Origin: Rhodocyclales bacterium
GTDB taxonomy: Bacteria > Pseudomonadota > Gammaproteobacteria > Burkholderiales > Rhodocyclaceae
Length of the DNA: 64,000 nt
Reading direction: 5' to 3'
Assembly (NCBI GenBank): GCA_028292485.1
Contig: JAQGMG010000016.1
Coordinates: forward strand, 37,944 to 101,943
This document shows positions 44,221 to 53,296 of this stretch, piece by piece. The notes below the pieces were generated by a model that was not told where the DNA came from, ran no database searches, and saw only the letters and a program-made list of their open reading frames with translations. Positions within the stretch are counted from its first letter, which is position 1. Every line of letters starts with the position of its first letter. A program made the position numbers and the translations under genes.

Positions 44221-44775
44221 TCAGACGATGTAGCCGACGCCGTCTTTCATCTTTGCGTTCATCTCGGCCATGCGTCCTGCATCGATGCCCGCGCGCAGCG
44301 TGTATTCCTCGCCGAAGCAGGGCACGGTCGCCATCTCCGCCTGTTTGCGAGCGAAGTAATCGGCCGTCGTGCCGATCATTGCCGCAGGATTGCCGACAGC
44401 CAATACGCCATCGGGAATGTCTTGCGTAATGACACTACCTGCGCCAATTACGACGTCATTGCCGATGCGCACGCCGGGCAGCACGATGCTGCCTGCGCCA
44501 ATGAACACACGATCGCCGATGGAGACCTTGGCAATGCGCACGAGGCCCAACGTGCGTTTCGTGCTCGCGTCGTGCGCCAGGATAACGACGTTCGGCCCGA
44601 GGGTGACGTCGTTGCCGATGCGGATGTGGCAACAATGCCAGGCATCGATAACGCATCCGTTCTGCATATAGAAATTCTCGCCGACCACCAGGCCACGGCG
44701 CTTGAGCGTTGCCAGTGGATCGAGGCGCAATGCGCGTCGCAGGAGCTCGGGTATCAACGCTCTGAATCCGTTCAT
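44221..44775 (-). CDS. Hexapeptide-repeat acyltransferase (LbetaH family)
   Basis: A 184-residue trimeric left-handed beta-helix acyltransferase. Hexapeptide repeats are visible as 'IRIGNDVTLGPNVVILAHD', 'VSIGDRVFIGAGSIVLPGVRIG' and 'NDVVIGAGSVITQDI'. The 'VGNPAAMIG' motif closes the coil. The His in 'VVILAHDAS' is the likely catalytic base. The family transfers acetyl or other acyl groups from CoA to sugars or antibiotics. The ATG at 44775 overlaps the stop of the deaminase gene as ATGA, so the two are coupled. The acceptor is unknown. Confidence 0.83.
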   Translation of the reverse strand: MNGFRALIPELLRRALRLDPLATLKRRGLVVGENFYMQNGCVIDAWHCCHIRIGNDVTLGPNVVILAHDASTKRTLGLVRIAKVSIGDRVFIGAGSIVLPGVRIGNDVVIGAGSVITQDIPDGVLAVGNPAAMIGTTADYFARKQAEMATVPCFGEEYTLRAGIDAGRMAEMNAKMKDGVGYIV

Positions 44776-45227
44776 TCCTCGCCTATGTCTTCGTTCCAGA
44801 CGGCCGGGTTGGCGGCGATGTAGTCGCCCATCATGTGGATGCATTCCGGCGAGGCCATGTCGATGACCGTCACACCGTTTTCACGTAGCCAGTCGATGCC
44901 GCCCGGAAAGTTGACCGACTCGCCGACGATCACGGTGCCGATGTTGAACTGACGGATCAGGCCGCTGCAGAACCAGCATGGCGCCAGCGTGGTAACCATG
45001 ATCTTGTCGCGATAGCTGCGCTGGCGGCCGGCTTTGCGAAAGGCATCTGTCTCGCCGTGAATCGATGGATCATCTTCCTGCACGCGTCGATTGTGGCCAC
45101 GCCCCAGCAAGCTGCCGTCACCTGCGAACAGCGCACCGCCAACGGGCACTCCGCCTTCGGACAGACCTAGCCGCGCTTCTTCGATGGCAACTTGCAGCAG
45201 GGCTTGATGGTTAAGCGTGGCGATCAT
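44772..45227 (-). CDS. Cytosine/guanine deaminase-like zinc enzyme
   Basis: A 151-residue nucleoside/base deaminase of the cytidine deaminase-like fold. The zinc site is complete: HGE in 'DPSIHGETDAFRKAG' and PCWFC in 'TTLAPCWFCSGLIRQF'. The pattern resembles the fungal-type cytosine deaminase and related bacterial base deaminases more than TadA. 'EDIGEE' ends the protein. It shares a four-base overlap with the acyltransferase gene. Their joint role is not obvious. Substrates could be cytosine, guanine, or a modified pyrimidine or pterin. Confidence 0.82.
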   Translation of the reverse strand: MIATLNHQALLQVAIEEARLGLSEGGVPVGGALFAGDGSLLGRGHNRRVQEDDPSIHGETDAFRKAGRQRSYRDKIMVTTLAPCWFCSGLIRQFNIGTVIVGESVNFPGGIDWLRENGVTVIDMASPECIHMMGDYIAANPAVWNEDIGEE

Positions 45228-45306
45228 GGACGGCTCCTTGGCGGTGTGGAATTACCTGATCTCAAGCGACTATTGTGCCTGCCGGGATGCCTGTCTGGAC
45301 GCCCGT

Positions 45307-47133
45307 TCAGTCCTGAATGATCTCTTCACCGCTGGCGAGCAGTCGGGCATACGCACCCTCTGCGGCCAGCAACTCGACGTGCGTGCCTATTTCGACAATG
45401 CGGCCCTGTTCCATCACCACAATGCGGTTGGCATCACGAATCGTCGTCAGGCGATGTGCAATGACGAGCACCGTACGATCGCGACGCAGTTCGACGAGCG
45501 CTTCGCGCACGACGCGTTCGGATTCATTGTCGAGCGCTGAAGTGGCTTCGTCGAGCAGCAGGATGGGCGCGTTCTTCAGGAAGGCTCGGGCGATCGCCAG
45601 GCGCTGGCGCTGGCCACCGGAGAGCTGGTTGCCATTGGTGCCAATACGCGTGTCGAAGCCCTGCGGCAGATTCCTGATGAATTCCAGTGCATGTGCCTGC
45701 GCCGCCGCCTGCTGGAGTTCTTCTTGCGTCGCATCCTGCTTGCCATAGGCGATATTGCTGGCCACTGTGTCATCGAACAGCGCTGCGTGCTGACCAACGA
45801 GTGCGAGCTGCGCGCGCAAGGTCGCGAGTGGCATTTCGTCGATCGGCGTGCCATCGATCAGGATGCGGCCTTCATCTGCATCGAAGAAGCGCGCGATGAG
45901 GCTCATCAAGGTGGTCTTGCCGCTGCCCGAAGCACCGACGAAGGCTACCGTTTCACCGGCGGCCACATCGAGATTGAAATCTGTCAGTGCCGCGTGCTCC
46001 TGCCCCGGATAGCGGAAACAAAGCGCCTCGAAGCGGATTGCACCGCGCACGTGTTGCAAGGCCTTCGTACCGTCGTCGCGCTCCGGTGGCGTATCGAGCA
46101 ATTCAAAGATACTTTGCGCGCCGGCCAGGCCACGCTGGATCGTGGAATTCACGTTGGTCAGGCGGCGAATCGGTTCGAAGAGCAGGGCCATGGTCGTGAT
46201 GTAGGCGACGAACTGGCCCGATGAAAAATCGCGGCTGTGCGACAGCGAGGTGGCGACGAATATGACGACGGCGATTGCGCCCGAGGCCAGTATCTGCACC
46301 AGCGGCACATTCAGCGACGAGACGCGCACCACGCGCATGGCTTCGCGACGCAGTTGTGTGCCGATGCGGCGAAAGCGCTGATTCTCGTGCGCTTGCGTGC
46401 CGAAGATCTTGATCTCCTTGAGACCCGACAAGGACTCTTCCACGACGTTGGTAAGCGCCGCCATGGTGCTCTGCATATCGCGGCTGGAGCTGCGCATTTT
46501 CGAGCTTGCCATGCGGATGATCCAGGCGATTACTGGCGCAATGGCCAGAATCACCAGCGTCAATTCCCAGGCGGTAAACAGCAGCGTTAGCGTCAGGAAA
46601 ACGATGGTCAGCGAATCCTGGATGACGACGATCCACGCCGTTGACAGTGCACTGCCCGCCTGGCCGATGTCATACGAAATGCGTGACAACATGCGGCCGG
46701 AAGTCTGCTTCTGGTGCTCGGCAACGGGCAGCAGCATCTGGTGACGAAAGACGTCTTCGCGGATGTCCTGGATGGCCTTGTTCGATACCCACTGGCTCGA
46801 CACACTGGCGACGTAGTCGGTCAGTCCCTTGATGACGGCCACGACGAAGATCAGCAGCGGAATCAGGCGAATGTCATTGGTCAGGGCGTGCTTCAAATGG
46901 CTGAGCCATGTAGTGAGCTGTGCCATCAGCCCGCTTGCGACCGGGGCAATGCTGGGTGCCGCGGCCGTGCCGTTAGGTGCGTTGAAGTTGTCGATCAAGG
47001 GCTGCAGCAAGGCCGGCATCGCAGGGGCGCATGCGGCCGCCACGGCCATTGCGACAAAGGACAAGGCTACGACGCGCCAGTAAGGCGCGATGTAGCCGAG
47101 CAGCCGCTTGTAGAGGAGGAAAGAGTCTTTCAC
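45307..47133 (-). CDS. msbA: Lipid A export ATP-binding/permease protein MsbA
   Basis: A 608-residue half-transporter ABC exporter that flips lipid A-core across the inner membrane. Six helices occupy the first 330 residues ('YWRVVALSFVAMAVAAAC', 'LTLVILAIAPVIAWIIRM'). The ATPase has Walker A GASGSGKTTL, Q-loop 'LALVGQHAALFDDTV', signature LSGGQRQR, Walker B ILLLDEATSALD and switch His in 'VLVIAHRLTTI'. The start is GTG at 47133. The 'QMLLPVAEHQKQTSGRMLSRI' coupling-helix region is typical of MsbA. A phosphatase and a repeat element lie upstream. Confidence 0.92.
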   Translation of the reverse strand: MKDSFLLYKRLLGYIAPYWRVVALSFVAMAVAAACAPAMPALLQPLIDNFNAPNGTAAAPSIAPVASGLMAQLTTWLSHLKHALTNDIRLIPLLIFVVAVIKGLTDYVASVSSQWVSNKAIQDIREDVFRHQMLLPVAEHQKQTSGRMLSRISYDIGQAGSALSTAWIVVIQDSLTIVFLTLTLLFTAWELTLVILAIAPVIAWIIRMASSKMRSSSRDMQSTMAALTNVVEESLSGLKEIKIFGTQAHENQRFRRIGTQLRREAMRVVRVSSLNVPLVQILASGAIAVVIFVATSLSHSRDFSSGQFVAYITTMALLFEPIRRLTNVNSTIQRGLAGAQSIFELLDTPPERDDGTKALQHVRGAIRFEALCFRYPGQEHAALTDFNLDVAAGETVAFVGASGSGKTTLMSLIARFFDADEGRILIDGTPIDEMPLATLRAQLALVGQHAALFDDTVASNIAYGKQDATQEELQQAAAQAHALEFIRNLPQGFDTRIGTNGNQLSGGQRQRLAIARAFLKNAPILLLDEATSALDNESERVVREALVELRRDRTVLVIAHRLTTIRDANRIVVMEQGRIVEIGTHVELLAAEGAYARLLASGEEIIQD

Positions 47134-47179
47134 GTTGAACGAATGATTTCGGTGATTACTTTTCAGGGATCAGCCAATT

Positions 47180-47260
47180 CGTCATTCCCGCGAAAGCGGG
47201 AATCCACTTAGTGGCACAGGTCTCACGTAGAAGTGGATTCCCGCTTTCGCGGGAATGACG
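47180..47260. repeat. Paired REP-like element, GTCATTCCCGC family, 30-bp perfect arms
   Basis: The 30-base arm at 47180-47209, beginning CGTCATTCCCGCGAAAGCGG, recurs as an exact complement at 47231-47260 around 21 bases. It shares its first 26 bases with the element at 44137 and extends four further. It lies between the phosphatase stop and the msbA start, which read in the same direction. Confidence 0.88.
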
Positions 47261-47290
47261 ATGTAATACGGATTTGCATGTCCGGTTCTT

Positions 47291-47950
47291 TTATTCGCGG
47301 CGCAGCAGCTTGTCGACGATGAAGTCCGAAATGCCGCGCACCTTGAATTTCGTCTTCAATTCGTCACGCTCGTAATGCTGCGTCAACCACGTCATGAAAT
47401 CGGTCGGCTGGCGGGTGTTGAACGCTTCGTATTCTTCGAAGAAGAAATCGAGGATACCGGTCTTCGAGCCCTTGAGGTGCCCATAGCGCCAGTCGAGTTC
47501 GTGCTCAGCTTGCGAAACAGGCTCTTTCAAGCGGAACAACCGGTAGAGGGCGCTGGCGAAACCAGCACGGTCTGCACCGGACTTGCAGTGGATGAGGGCC
47601 GGATATTCGATATTGGCGAACATGTCCTTTGTCGCCAGCACCGCTTCCGTGTCGGGCGCGCTGCGCGACAGGATGCCCTTGTGATTGACCAGCGCAATAC
47701 CCAGTTCGCGGCAAGTGTCTTCGTGCAGGGCATAGCGCAAAGTCTGGTCGGCGCCACGCAGATTGATGATGGTCTTGATGCCGTAATCGCGCTGGTATCT
47801 GCGGATCTGGCGTGGCGTCGGCTGACTTGCGCGGTACAGGCCGCCAGGCAAGGCGTGCAGGTTGTTGTACGTCGCACGGAACAAGCCATGGTCGACAAAC
47901 AGCATGTCGAGATAAGCGAGAAAACGACGCCAGGGAGAGCGGAGTTTCAT
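47291..47950 (-). CDS. Dual-specificity/tyrosine phosphatase-like protein
   Basis: A protein-tyrosine-phosphatase-fold protein. The active-site loop is HCKSGADRAG, the full H-C-x5-R with the nucleophilic Cys. The preceding Asp would come from the 'LVNHKGILSRSAPD' region. 'LPGGLYRASQPTPRQIRRYQRDYGIKTIINLRG' is the standard N-terminal phosphatase pattern. I use the ATG at 47950 (MKLRSPWRRFLAYLD, 219 residues). A TTG at 48019 would add 23 Ala-rich residues. The location next to msbA hints at an envelope-lipid or polysaccharide role, which is inference. There is no signal peptide. Confidence 0.8.
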   Translation of the reverse strand: MKLRSPWRRFLAYLDMLFVDHGLFRATYNNLHALPGGLYRASQPTPRQIRRYQRDYGIKTIINLRGADQTLRYALHEDTCRELGIALVNHKGILSRSAPDTEAVLATKDMFANIEYPALIHCKSGADRAGFASALYRLFRLKEPVSQAEHELDWRYGHLKGSKTGILDFFFEEYEAFNTRQPTDFMTWLTQHYERDELKTKFKVRGISDFIVDKLLRRE

Positions 47951-48121
47951 GGCTGAAGCGGGGGCGGCCGCGTTGGCAATCGCCGCGTTACCTGATTGGG
48001 TGGAACTATCCGGGATCAAGAGCAGTATCTCGTGCGAGACGGTCGGTGGCTGAGGACGTGATTATCCCCGAGTTGAGGCTTCGCCGCGAGTGCGATGTCT
48101 TGGGGAAATACCGCGCCAGAT

Positions 48122-49948
48122 CTAGCTGACCGTGTCATCCGAGGCCGGTGGCGCAACCTTGATGACCTCTTCGAGCGTAGTCAAGCCCTTCGCAACCTTC
48201 ATGGCACCCGAAATACGCAGCGGCTTCATGCCTTCGCGATAGGCCGTCTGGCGAATCAGCGCCAGGTCTGCGCCGGCCGTGACGTGCTGACGAATCCCGG
48301 CCGACATCAGAAGTGTTTCGTAGATGCCCATGCGGCCGCGGTAGCCCGTGTTGCGGCATTCCAGGCAACCCACGGGGCGATATATCTGTGCTGGCGCCGC
48401 CGATTTGAATGGCGCTACCAGGTGTCCCCAGCTGGCTTCATCGCCACCCTCCAGTGCCGACGGTTTTCTGCAGTGCGAGCACAGCGTACGTACCAGACGT
48501 TGCCCCATCACGCCGAGCAGAGTGGAGTTGATGAGGTAGGACGGCACGCCAAGGTCGAGCAGGCGTGTGATGGCCGATGGTGCGTCGTTGGTATGCAAGG
48601 TGGATAGTACGAGGTGGCCGGTGAGGGCCGCCTGGATGGCCATGTCGGCGGTTTCCAGGTCGCGTATTTCACCGATCATGATGATGTCCGGGTCCTGCCG
48701 CAGCAGTGCCCGCACACCGTCGGCAAAGCCCAGGTCGATGGACGCTTGCGCCTGCATCTGGTTGAACGCGTCCTCGACCATTTCGATCGGGTCTTCGATG
48801 GTGCAGACGTTTACTTCCGATGTGGCGAGCTGTTTGAGCGTGGAGTAAAGCGTCGTTGTTTTGCCCGAGCCAGTCGGGCCGGTGACGAGGATAATGCCGT
48901 TGGGCTGCTTCGTCATCGAGTCCCAGCGCTGCTGGTCTTCTTCGGTGAAGCCCATCTCGGTAAAGCTACGTACCAGCACTTCAGGGTCGAAGATCCGCAT
49001 CACAAGCTTCTCGCCGAAAGCTGTCGGCAAGGTAGATAGACGCAGTTCCACTTCCATGCCTTGCGGCGTGCGCGTCTTGATGCGGCCATCCTGCGGCCGG
49101 CGCTTTTCCACGACGTCCATGCGGCCGAGTATCTTGATACGGCTGGTCATCGCGTTGATGACGGTCATGGGCAACTGATAGACCTGGTGCAGCACGCCAT
49201 CGATACGGAAGCGCACGATACCTATGTCGCGGCGCGGTTCGACGTGGATGTCCGAGGCGCGCTGGTCGAAGGCGTATTGCCACAACCAGTCGACGATGCG
49301 CACGATGTGTTGCTCGTTGGCGTCGAACTGGCGGGTGCTGTCACCGAGGTCTACGAGCTGCTCGAAATTGGTCAGTGCGCTGCCGCGTTGCTGGTCGCCG
49401 GTGGCGTTCTTGACCGAGCGTGCGAGGTTGTAGAACTCGATCTGGAAGCGTTCGATGTCAATGGGGTTGGCCAGTACGCGGCGGATCGGCTTGCCGAGGA
49501 TCGGCTGTAGCTCACGCTCCCAGTCGCGCTCGAACGGTTCGGCCGTGGCGATCACCACCTCGCTGCTCGTGACCTGCACCGGCAGCACCTTGAGCCGCGC
49601 GGCGTATGCGGCCGGCATGACCTCCGTGACCGACGAGAAATGGATTTTCAGCGGGTCGATGTGCATGTACTCAATGCACAGCTTGCCGGCCAGCCATTCG
49701 GTGAGTGATTCGAGTTGCAGCAGTTTGTGCGGCGGTTGCGAGGACTTGAGTTTCTGGTCCGAGATGATGGATAGCGGATGGACGCCCGCCTTGTGCATCT
49801 GCCGCCCGGCGAAAATCTGCTCGGCCTCATCGTGCGAGATGAGCTTGTCTTCAAGCATCAACCGCAGCAGCTCCTTGATGGTCAGGCGTCGATCGGGCTC
49901 AGTGCCGTGGGCCTTGGCAGAAGTGCTTGTGCTGGCGGGTTTTGCCAT
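48122..49948 (-). CDS. GspE/PulE-type secretion ATPase, orphan
   Basis: A 608-residue hexameric ATPase of the type II secretion / type IV pilus assembly family. The N-terminal half holds a GspE-N/MshEN-like domain ('LKVLPVQVTSSEVVIATAEPFE'). The ATPase has 'RASDIHVEPRRDIGIVRFRIDG', Walker A GPTGSGKTTT, Asp box 'CTIEDPIEMV', Walker B 'DPDIIMIGEIRDLETADMA' and a His box 'VLSTLHTND'. Four zinc-binding cysteines follow in 'LCSHCRKP' and 'GCLECRNTGYRGR'. No pseudopilin, platform or secretin genes adjoin it. It may serve a system encoded elsewhere. Confidence 0.9.
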   Translation of the reverse strand: MAKPASTSTSAKAHGTEPDRRLTIKELLRLMLEDKLISHDEAEQIFAGRQMHKAGVHPLSIISDQKLKSSQPPHKLLQLESLTEWLAGKLCIEYMHIDPLKIHFSSVTEVMPAAYAARLKVLPVQVTSSEVVIATAEPFERDWERELQPILGKPIRRVLANPIDIERFQIEFYNLARSVKNATGDQQRGSALTNFEQLVDLGDSTRQFDANEQHIVRIVDWLWQYAFDQRASDIHVEPRRDIGIVRFRIDGVLHQVYQLPMTVINAMTSRIKILGRMDVVEKRRPQDGRIKTRTPQGMEVELRLSTLPTAFGEKLVMRIFDPEVLVRSFTEMGFTEEDQQRWDSMTKQPNGIILVTGPTGSGKTTTLYSTLKQLATSEVNVCTIEDPIEMVEDAFNQMQAQASIDLGFADGVRALLRQDPDIIMIGEIRDLETADMAIQAALTGHLVLSTLHTNDAPSAITRLLDLGVPSYLINSTLLGVMGQRLVRTLCSHCRKPSALEGGDEASWGHLVAPFKSAAPAQIYRPVGCLECRNTGYRGRMGIYETLLMSAGIRQHVTAGADLALIRQTAYREGMKPLRISGAMKVAKGLTTLEEVIKVAPPASDDTVS

Positions 49949-50059
49949 GAATGGTGGAACCTGAGATGGAACCGTTAGGCGAGCTAGTGAAGGCCAATGT
50001 AGCGCAGGCGGGTTACGCCGGCAAATCGCTTCCGCGCAACGGTCTTGCCGCTCCTGGCC

Positions 50060-50974
50060 TCAGAGGAGGACGATGAGCGCTACCACCCCAGCGATCAGGG
50101 CGAGCTTGGTGAGTTTGTATACGGTCTTGTTCCAGCGCTTGAAGCGGCGCCGATATTGTCCTGCCACCCATACCAGGTGGAAAACCTTGTTGATGAAGCC
50201 GACACGGTCGCCTTCCTGGTTCGGCGAGCTGGCGGCCGTAACGATCGTGCTGCCGAGGAAGCGGTTGATCGCCTGCGCCCAGCGGAATTTCATTGGCCGT
50301 TCGATGTCGCAGAAAAGAATGATGCGGTCCGAGTCGGCCTCGTTGCGCGCTTCATGGATGTAGGTCTCGTCGAACATCACGCACTGTCCGTCACGCCAGC
50401 TATAGCGACCACCGTCCACGTCGATCCAGCAACGGTCGCTGTTCGGCGTGACCAGCCCGAGGTGATAGCGCAACGAACCGCCATAGGGATCACGATGTTT
50501 GTGCAGATGGCCGCCCACGGGCAACTCCGCGAACATCGCAGCCTTGATCGAGGGAATACCGCGCAGAATTTCCACGGTTCGCGGGCAGTGCTGCTCAGCC
50601 GAAGGATGGCTGGCGTCATACCACTTGAGGTAGAAACGCTTCCAGCCGGACTTGAAGAAGGAATTGAAACCGGCGTCGTCGTTGTTCTGCGCAGCGCGGA
50701 TGATCTCCTGTTCGCGCAGATGCAGCGCCTCGTCGCGGATTTCCTGCCAGTGATCCTGCAGCTTGATGAGTTCCGGGAAGTCCGACACCGGCGTGTAGGG
50801 TGTCGTCGGTACGCGCGACAAGGCGTACATGAACACGTTGATCGGCGCCATGATGGCCGAGTGATCGAATAGCTGTCGTGTGAACTTGTGCCGCACCCGT
50901 CCGCGGAAATGTACATACATCACCGAGCCAAGCACCACGGCGACGATCAACCACTTCAGGATCTGAGCTGTCAT
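50060..50974 (-). CDS. lpxO: Lipid A 2-hydroxylase LpxO-like (Asp/Asn beta-hydroxylase family)
   Basis: A 304-residue Fe(II)/2-oxoglutarate-dependent dioxygenase anchored in the inner membrane. It has hydrophobic segments at both ends ('ILKWLIVAVVLGSVMYVHF' and 'LTKLALIAGVVALIVLL'). Metal ligands lie in 'GGHLHKHRDPYGGSLRYHLGL' (His, Asp) and 'MFDETYIHEARNEA' (His). This layout and length match LpxO, which adds a 2-hydroxyl to the myristate of lipid A. The ATG at 50974 follows from the family N-terminus. A role on ornithine lipids or another acyl substrate cannot be excluded. Confidence 0.85.
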   Translation of the reverse strand: MTAQILKWLIVAVVLGSVMYVHFRGRVRHKFTRQLFDHSAIMAPINVFMYALSRVPTTPYTPVSDFPELIKLQDHWQEIRDEALHLREQEIIRAAQNNDDAGFNSFFKSGWKRFYLKWYDASHPSAEQHCPRTVEILRGIPSIKAAMFAELPVGGHLHKHRDPYGGSLRYHLGLVTPNSDRCWIDVDGGRYSWRDGQCVMFDETYIHEARNEADSDRIILFCDIERPMKFRWAQAINRFLGSTIVTAASSPNQEGDRVGFINKVFHLVWVAGQYRRRFKRWNKTVYKLTKLALIAGVVALIVLL

Positions 50975-51167
50975 AGAGGTAGGCGGGTTGGGCAATAAAA
51001 GACGAGAGATGAAAGCGGGCGCCGGGATTCTTGACGGCGGGGGCTGATTTTAGCCCTAGCGGTGAATACTAACAATCACTCACAATCGGCGTGTGCTACC
51101 GGGCCATTGCTGGCGGGGCCGTCGGGGCTGCATGTTAAGATGCGCCCCTATTCTATAGCGCCGCCCC

Positions 51168-53129
51168 ATGCAGGACATCGAAAGCCATTTTTGCGAAGAC
51201 GGTACGTTGGCGCGTGTGATTCCCGGCTTCCGGGCGCGGCCCCAGCAGGCCGAAATGGCGGCGGCAATCTCCCGTGCCATCAAGGGCAATCGCGTGCTGG
51301 TTGCCGAGGCGGGCACAGGCACCGGCAAGACATATGCATATCTGGTGCCTGCGCTGCTTTCCGGCGGCAAGGTTATTATTTCCACCGGCACCAAGACGCT
51401 GCAGGATCAGCTGTTTCATCGCGACCTGCCGGCCGTGCGCAAGGCGCTGAAAGTGCCCGTCTCGGTGGCCCTGCTCAAGGGCCGTGCCAATTACGCCTGC
51501 CACTATCACATCCAGCATTCCAAGACCGACGGGCGTTTCCTCAATCGCGAGGATGTGCATTACATCCAGCAGATTTCGCGCTGGATGGAGCGCACGCAGA
51601 CCGGTGACAAGGCCGAATGCGCCGAGGTGCCGGAAGACGCAACCGTGTGGCTCGCGGCGACTTCGACGCGCGAGAACTGCCTTGGTCAGGAATGCTCTTT
51701 TGCCAAGGACTGCTTCGTCATGGCCGCGCGGCGCAATGCGCAAGAGGCCGACGTGGTGGTCGTCAATCATCACCTGTTCTTCGCCGACATCATGTTGCGC
51801 GACGAAGGCATGGCCGAGCTGTTGCCTGCTTTCAATACCGTCGTCTTCGACGAAGCCCATCAGCTGCCCGAAACGGCCAGCCTGTTTTTCGGCGAGAGCG
51901 TGTCGACGGGGCAGGTACTCGACCTGGCGCGCGACACGCGTCATGAATGCATCGCCGCCGCAAAGGACTTCATGCCCCTGCAGGACGCCACGCGTGCGCT
52001 GGAAAAAGCGGCACGCGACCTGCGCCTGACGATCAGCGGAGAGAACGCGCGCTTCGGCTATGCGCAGATGGGCGACAACCTCGAGTTTCACAAGGCAGTC
52101 GATGCGCTGGAAAGCGAGTTCGTGGAATTCGTGAAGCTGGCCGAATCGCAGGCCGAGCGCTCTGAAGGCCTCGAGAAATGCTGGCAGCGCGGCACGGTGA
52201 TTGCCGAACGCATCGAGCGCTGGCGCAAGATGAAAGAGCCCGATCTGATCCGCTGGGTCGAAGTGTTCAGCCAATCGGCCTCGCTCAATGTCACGCCGCT
52301 GCGCGTGGCCGACATCTTCAAGAAACAGGTCGAAGGCAACGCCAAGAGCTGGATCTTCACCTCGGCCACCTTGGCGGTCGGCAAGAGCTTCGAGCATTAC
52401 AACAACGAACTCGGCTTGTCCCTGCTCGACCCACCGCCCGAGACGGCCGTGTGGGGCAGCCCGTTCGAGTATGCCGAGCAGGCCGTGCTGTATGCGCCAG
52501 AAGGCATGCCGGACCCGAACAGCATGGCCTATACCGACGCCGTGATAGAGGCTGCCTTTCCCGTCATTCGCGCCGCGCAGGGTCGTACTTTCGTCTTGTG
52601 CACCTCGCTGCGCGCCATGCAGCGTGTGCGCGAAGGCCTGGAAACACGCTTTGCGCAGGAGGGGCTGGACTTTCCGCTATTGATGCAGGGGCAGGGCTCG
52701 CGCACCGAACTGCTGGAACGTTTCCGGCGTCTCGGCAACGCCGTGCTCGTTGCCAGTCAAAGTTTCTGGGAAGGCGTCGACGTGCCCGGCGATGCACTCT
52801 CGGTTGTCATAATCGACAAGATGCCCTTCGCACCGCCCGATGATCCTGTGCTCAAGGCGCGCGTCGACTGGATGGAGAAGCAGGGCCGCAACCCGTTCAT
52901 GGAATATCAATTGCCGCGTGCCGTCATCAACATGAAGCAGGGTGCGGGCCGTCTGATCCGCAGTGAGCGCGACCATGGCGTTCTCATGATCTGTGACCCG
53001 CGCATGCTGACCAAGCCCTATGGCAAACGGGTATGGCAGAGCCTGCCGCCGATGCGCAGGACGCGCGTGCTCGAAGAAGTGGTGGAGTTTCTTGAGAAAT
53101 TGCCGGCGCCGGCTTCGCCGAAGCCCTGA
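51168..53129 (+). CDS. ATP-dependent DNA helicase, DinG/YoaA family
   Basis: A 653-residue superfamily 2 helicase of the XPD-like iron-sulfur group. It has Walker A EAGTGTGKTYAYL, motif II FDEAHQLPE and the C-terminal motif 'GAGRLIRSERDHGVLMI'. Four cysteines in 'RANYACHYH' and 'ENCLGQECSFAKDCF' fit the [4Fe-4S] domain between motifs I and II. YoaA and DinG both match. The length of about 650 is closer to YoaA (about 640) than to E. coli DinG (about 716). Such helicases unwind damaged or structured DNA and help replication forks. Single gene, divergent from lpxO. Confidence 0.9.
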   Translation: MQDIESHFCEDGTLARVIPGFRARPQQAEMAAAISRAIKGNRVLVAEAGTGTGKTYAYLVPALLSGGKVIISTGTKTLQDQLFHRDLPAVRKALKVPVSVALLKGRANYACHYHIQHSKTDGRFLNREDVHYIQQISRWMERTQTGDKAECAEVPEDATVWLAATSTRENCLGQECSFAKDCFVMAARRNAQEADVVVVNHHLFFADIMLRDEGMAELLPAFNTVVFDEAHQLPETASLFFGESVSTGQVLDLARDTRHECIAAAKDFMPLQDATRALEKAARDLRLTISGENARFGYAQMGDNLEFHKAVDALESEFVEFVKLAESQAERSEGLEKCWQRGTVIAERIERWRKMKEPDLIRWVEVFSQSASLNVTPLRVADIFKKQVEGNAKSWIFTSATLAVGKSFEHYNNELGLSLLDPPPETAVWGSPFEYAEQAVLYAPEGMPDPNSMAYTDAVIEAAFPVIRAAQGRTFVLCTSLRAMQRVREGLETRFAQEGLDFPLLMQGQGSRTELLERFRRLGNAVLVASQSFWEGVDVPGDALSVVIIDKMPFAPPDDPVLKARVDWMEKQGRNPFMEYQLPRAVINMKQGAGRLIRSERDHGVLMICDPRMLTKPYGKRVWQSLPPMRRTRVLEEVVEFLEKLPAPASPKP

Positions 53130-53169
53130 TGGCAGGGCGAACCTGACGTGTCAGATCGCGGCTCGGGAT

Positions 53170-53197
53170 CGTAGGGTGGGTTCGCGAAGCAACCCTC
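53170..53197. repeat. TAGGGTGG-type inverted repeat after the helicase gene
   Basis: CGTAGGGTGGGTT, then CGCGAAGC, then AACCCTCC form a short imperfect hairpin 41 bases after the helicase stop. The TAGGGTGGGTT start is the same motif that opens the inverted repeats at 6222 and 7053. It probably belongs to a dispersed repeat family common in proteobacterial intergenic regions. Confidence 0.6.
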
Positions 53198-53247
53198 CAT
53201 CAGTGCCACGTCACCGTGATTGTCGCTTCGTTCCCGCTTATGCACTT

Positions 53248-53273
53248 GTCATTCCAGCTTTCGCCGGAATGAC
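53248..53273. repeat. Degenerate GTCATTCC-family hairpin
   Basis: GTCATTCCAGC (53248-53258) pairs imperfectly with GCCGGAATGAC (53263-53273) around TTTC. It is a diverged single-hairpin copy of the GTCATTCCCGC family. It lies between the convergent helicase and DUF805 genes. Confidence 0.65.
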
Positions 53274-53296
53274 GAATTCATCTACCTGCAAGTGAA

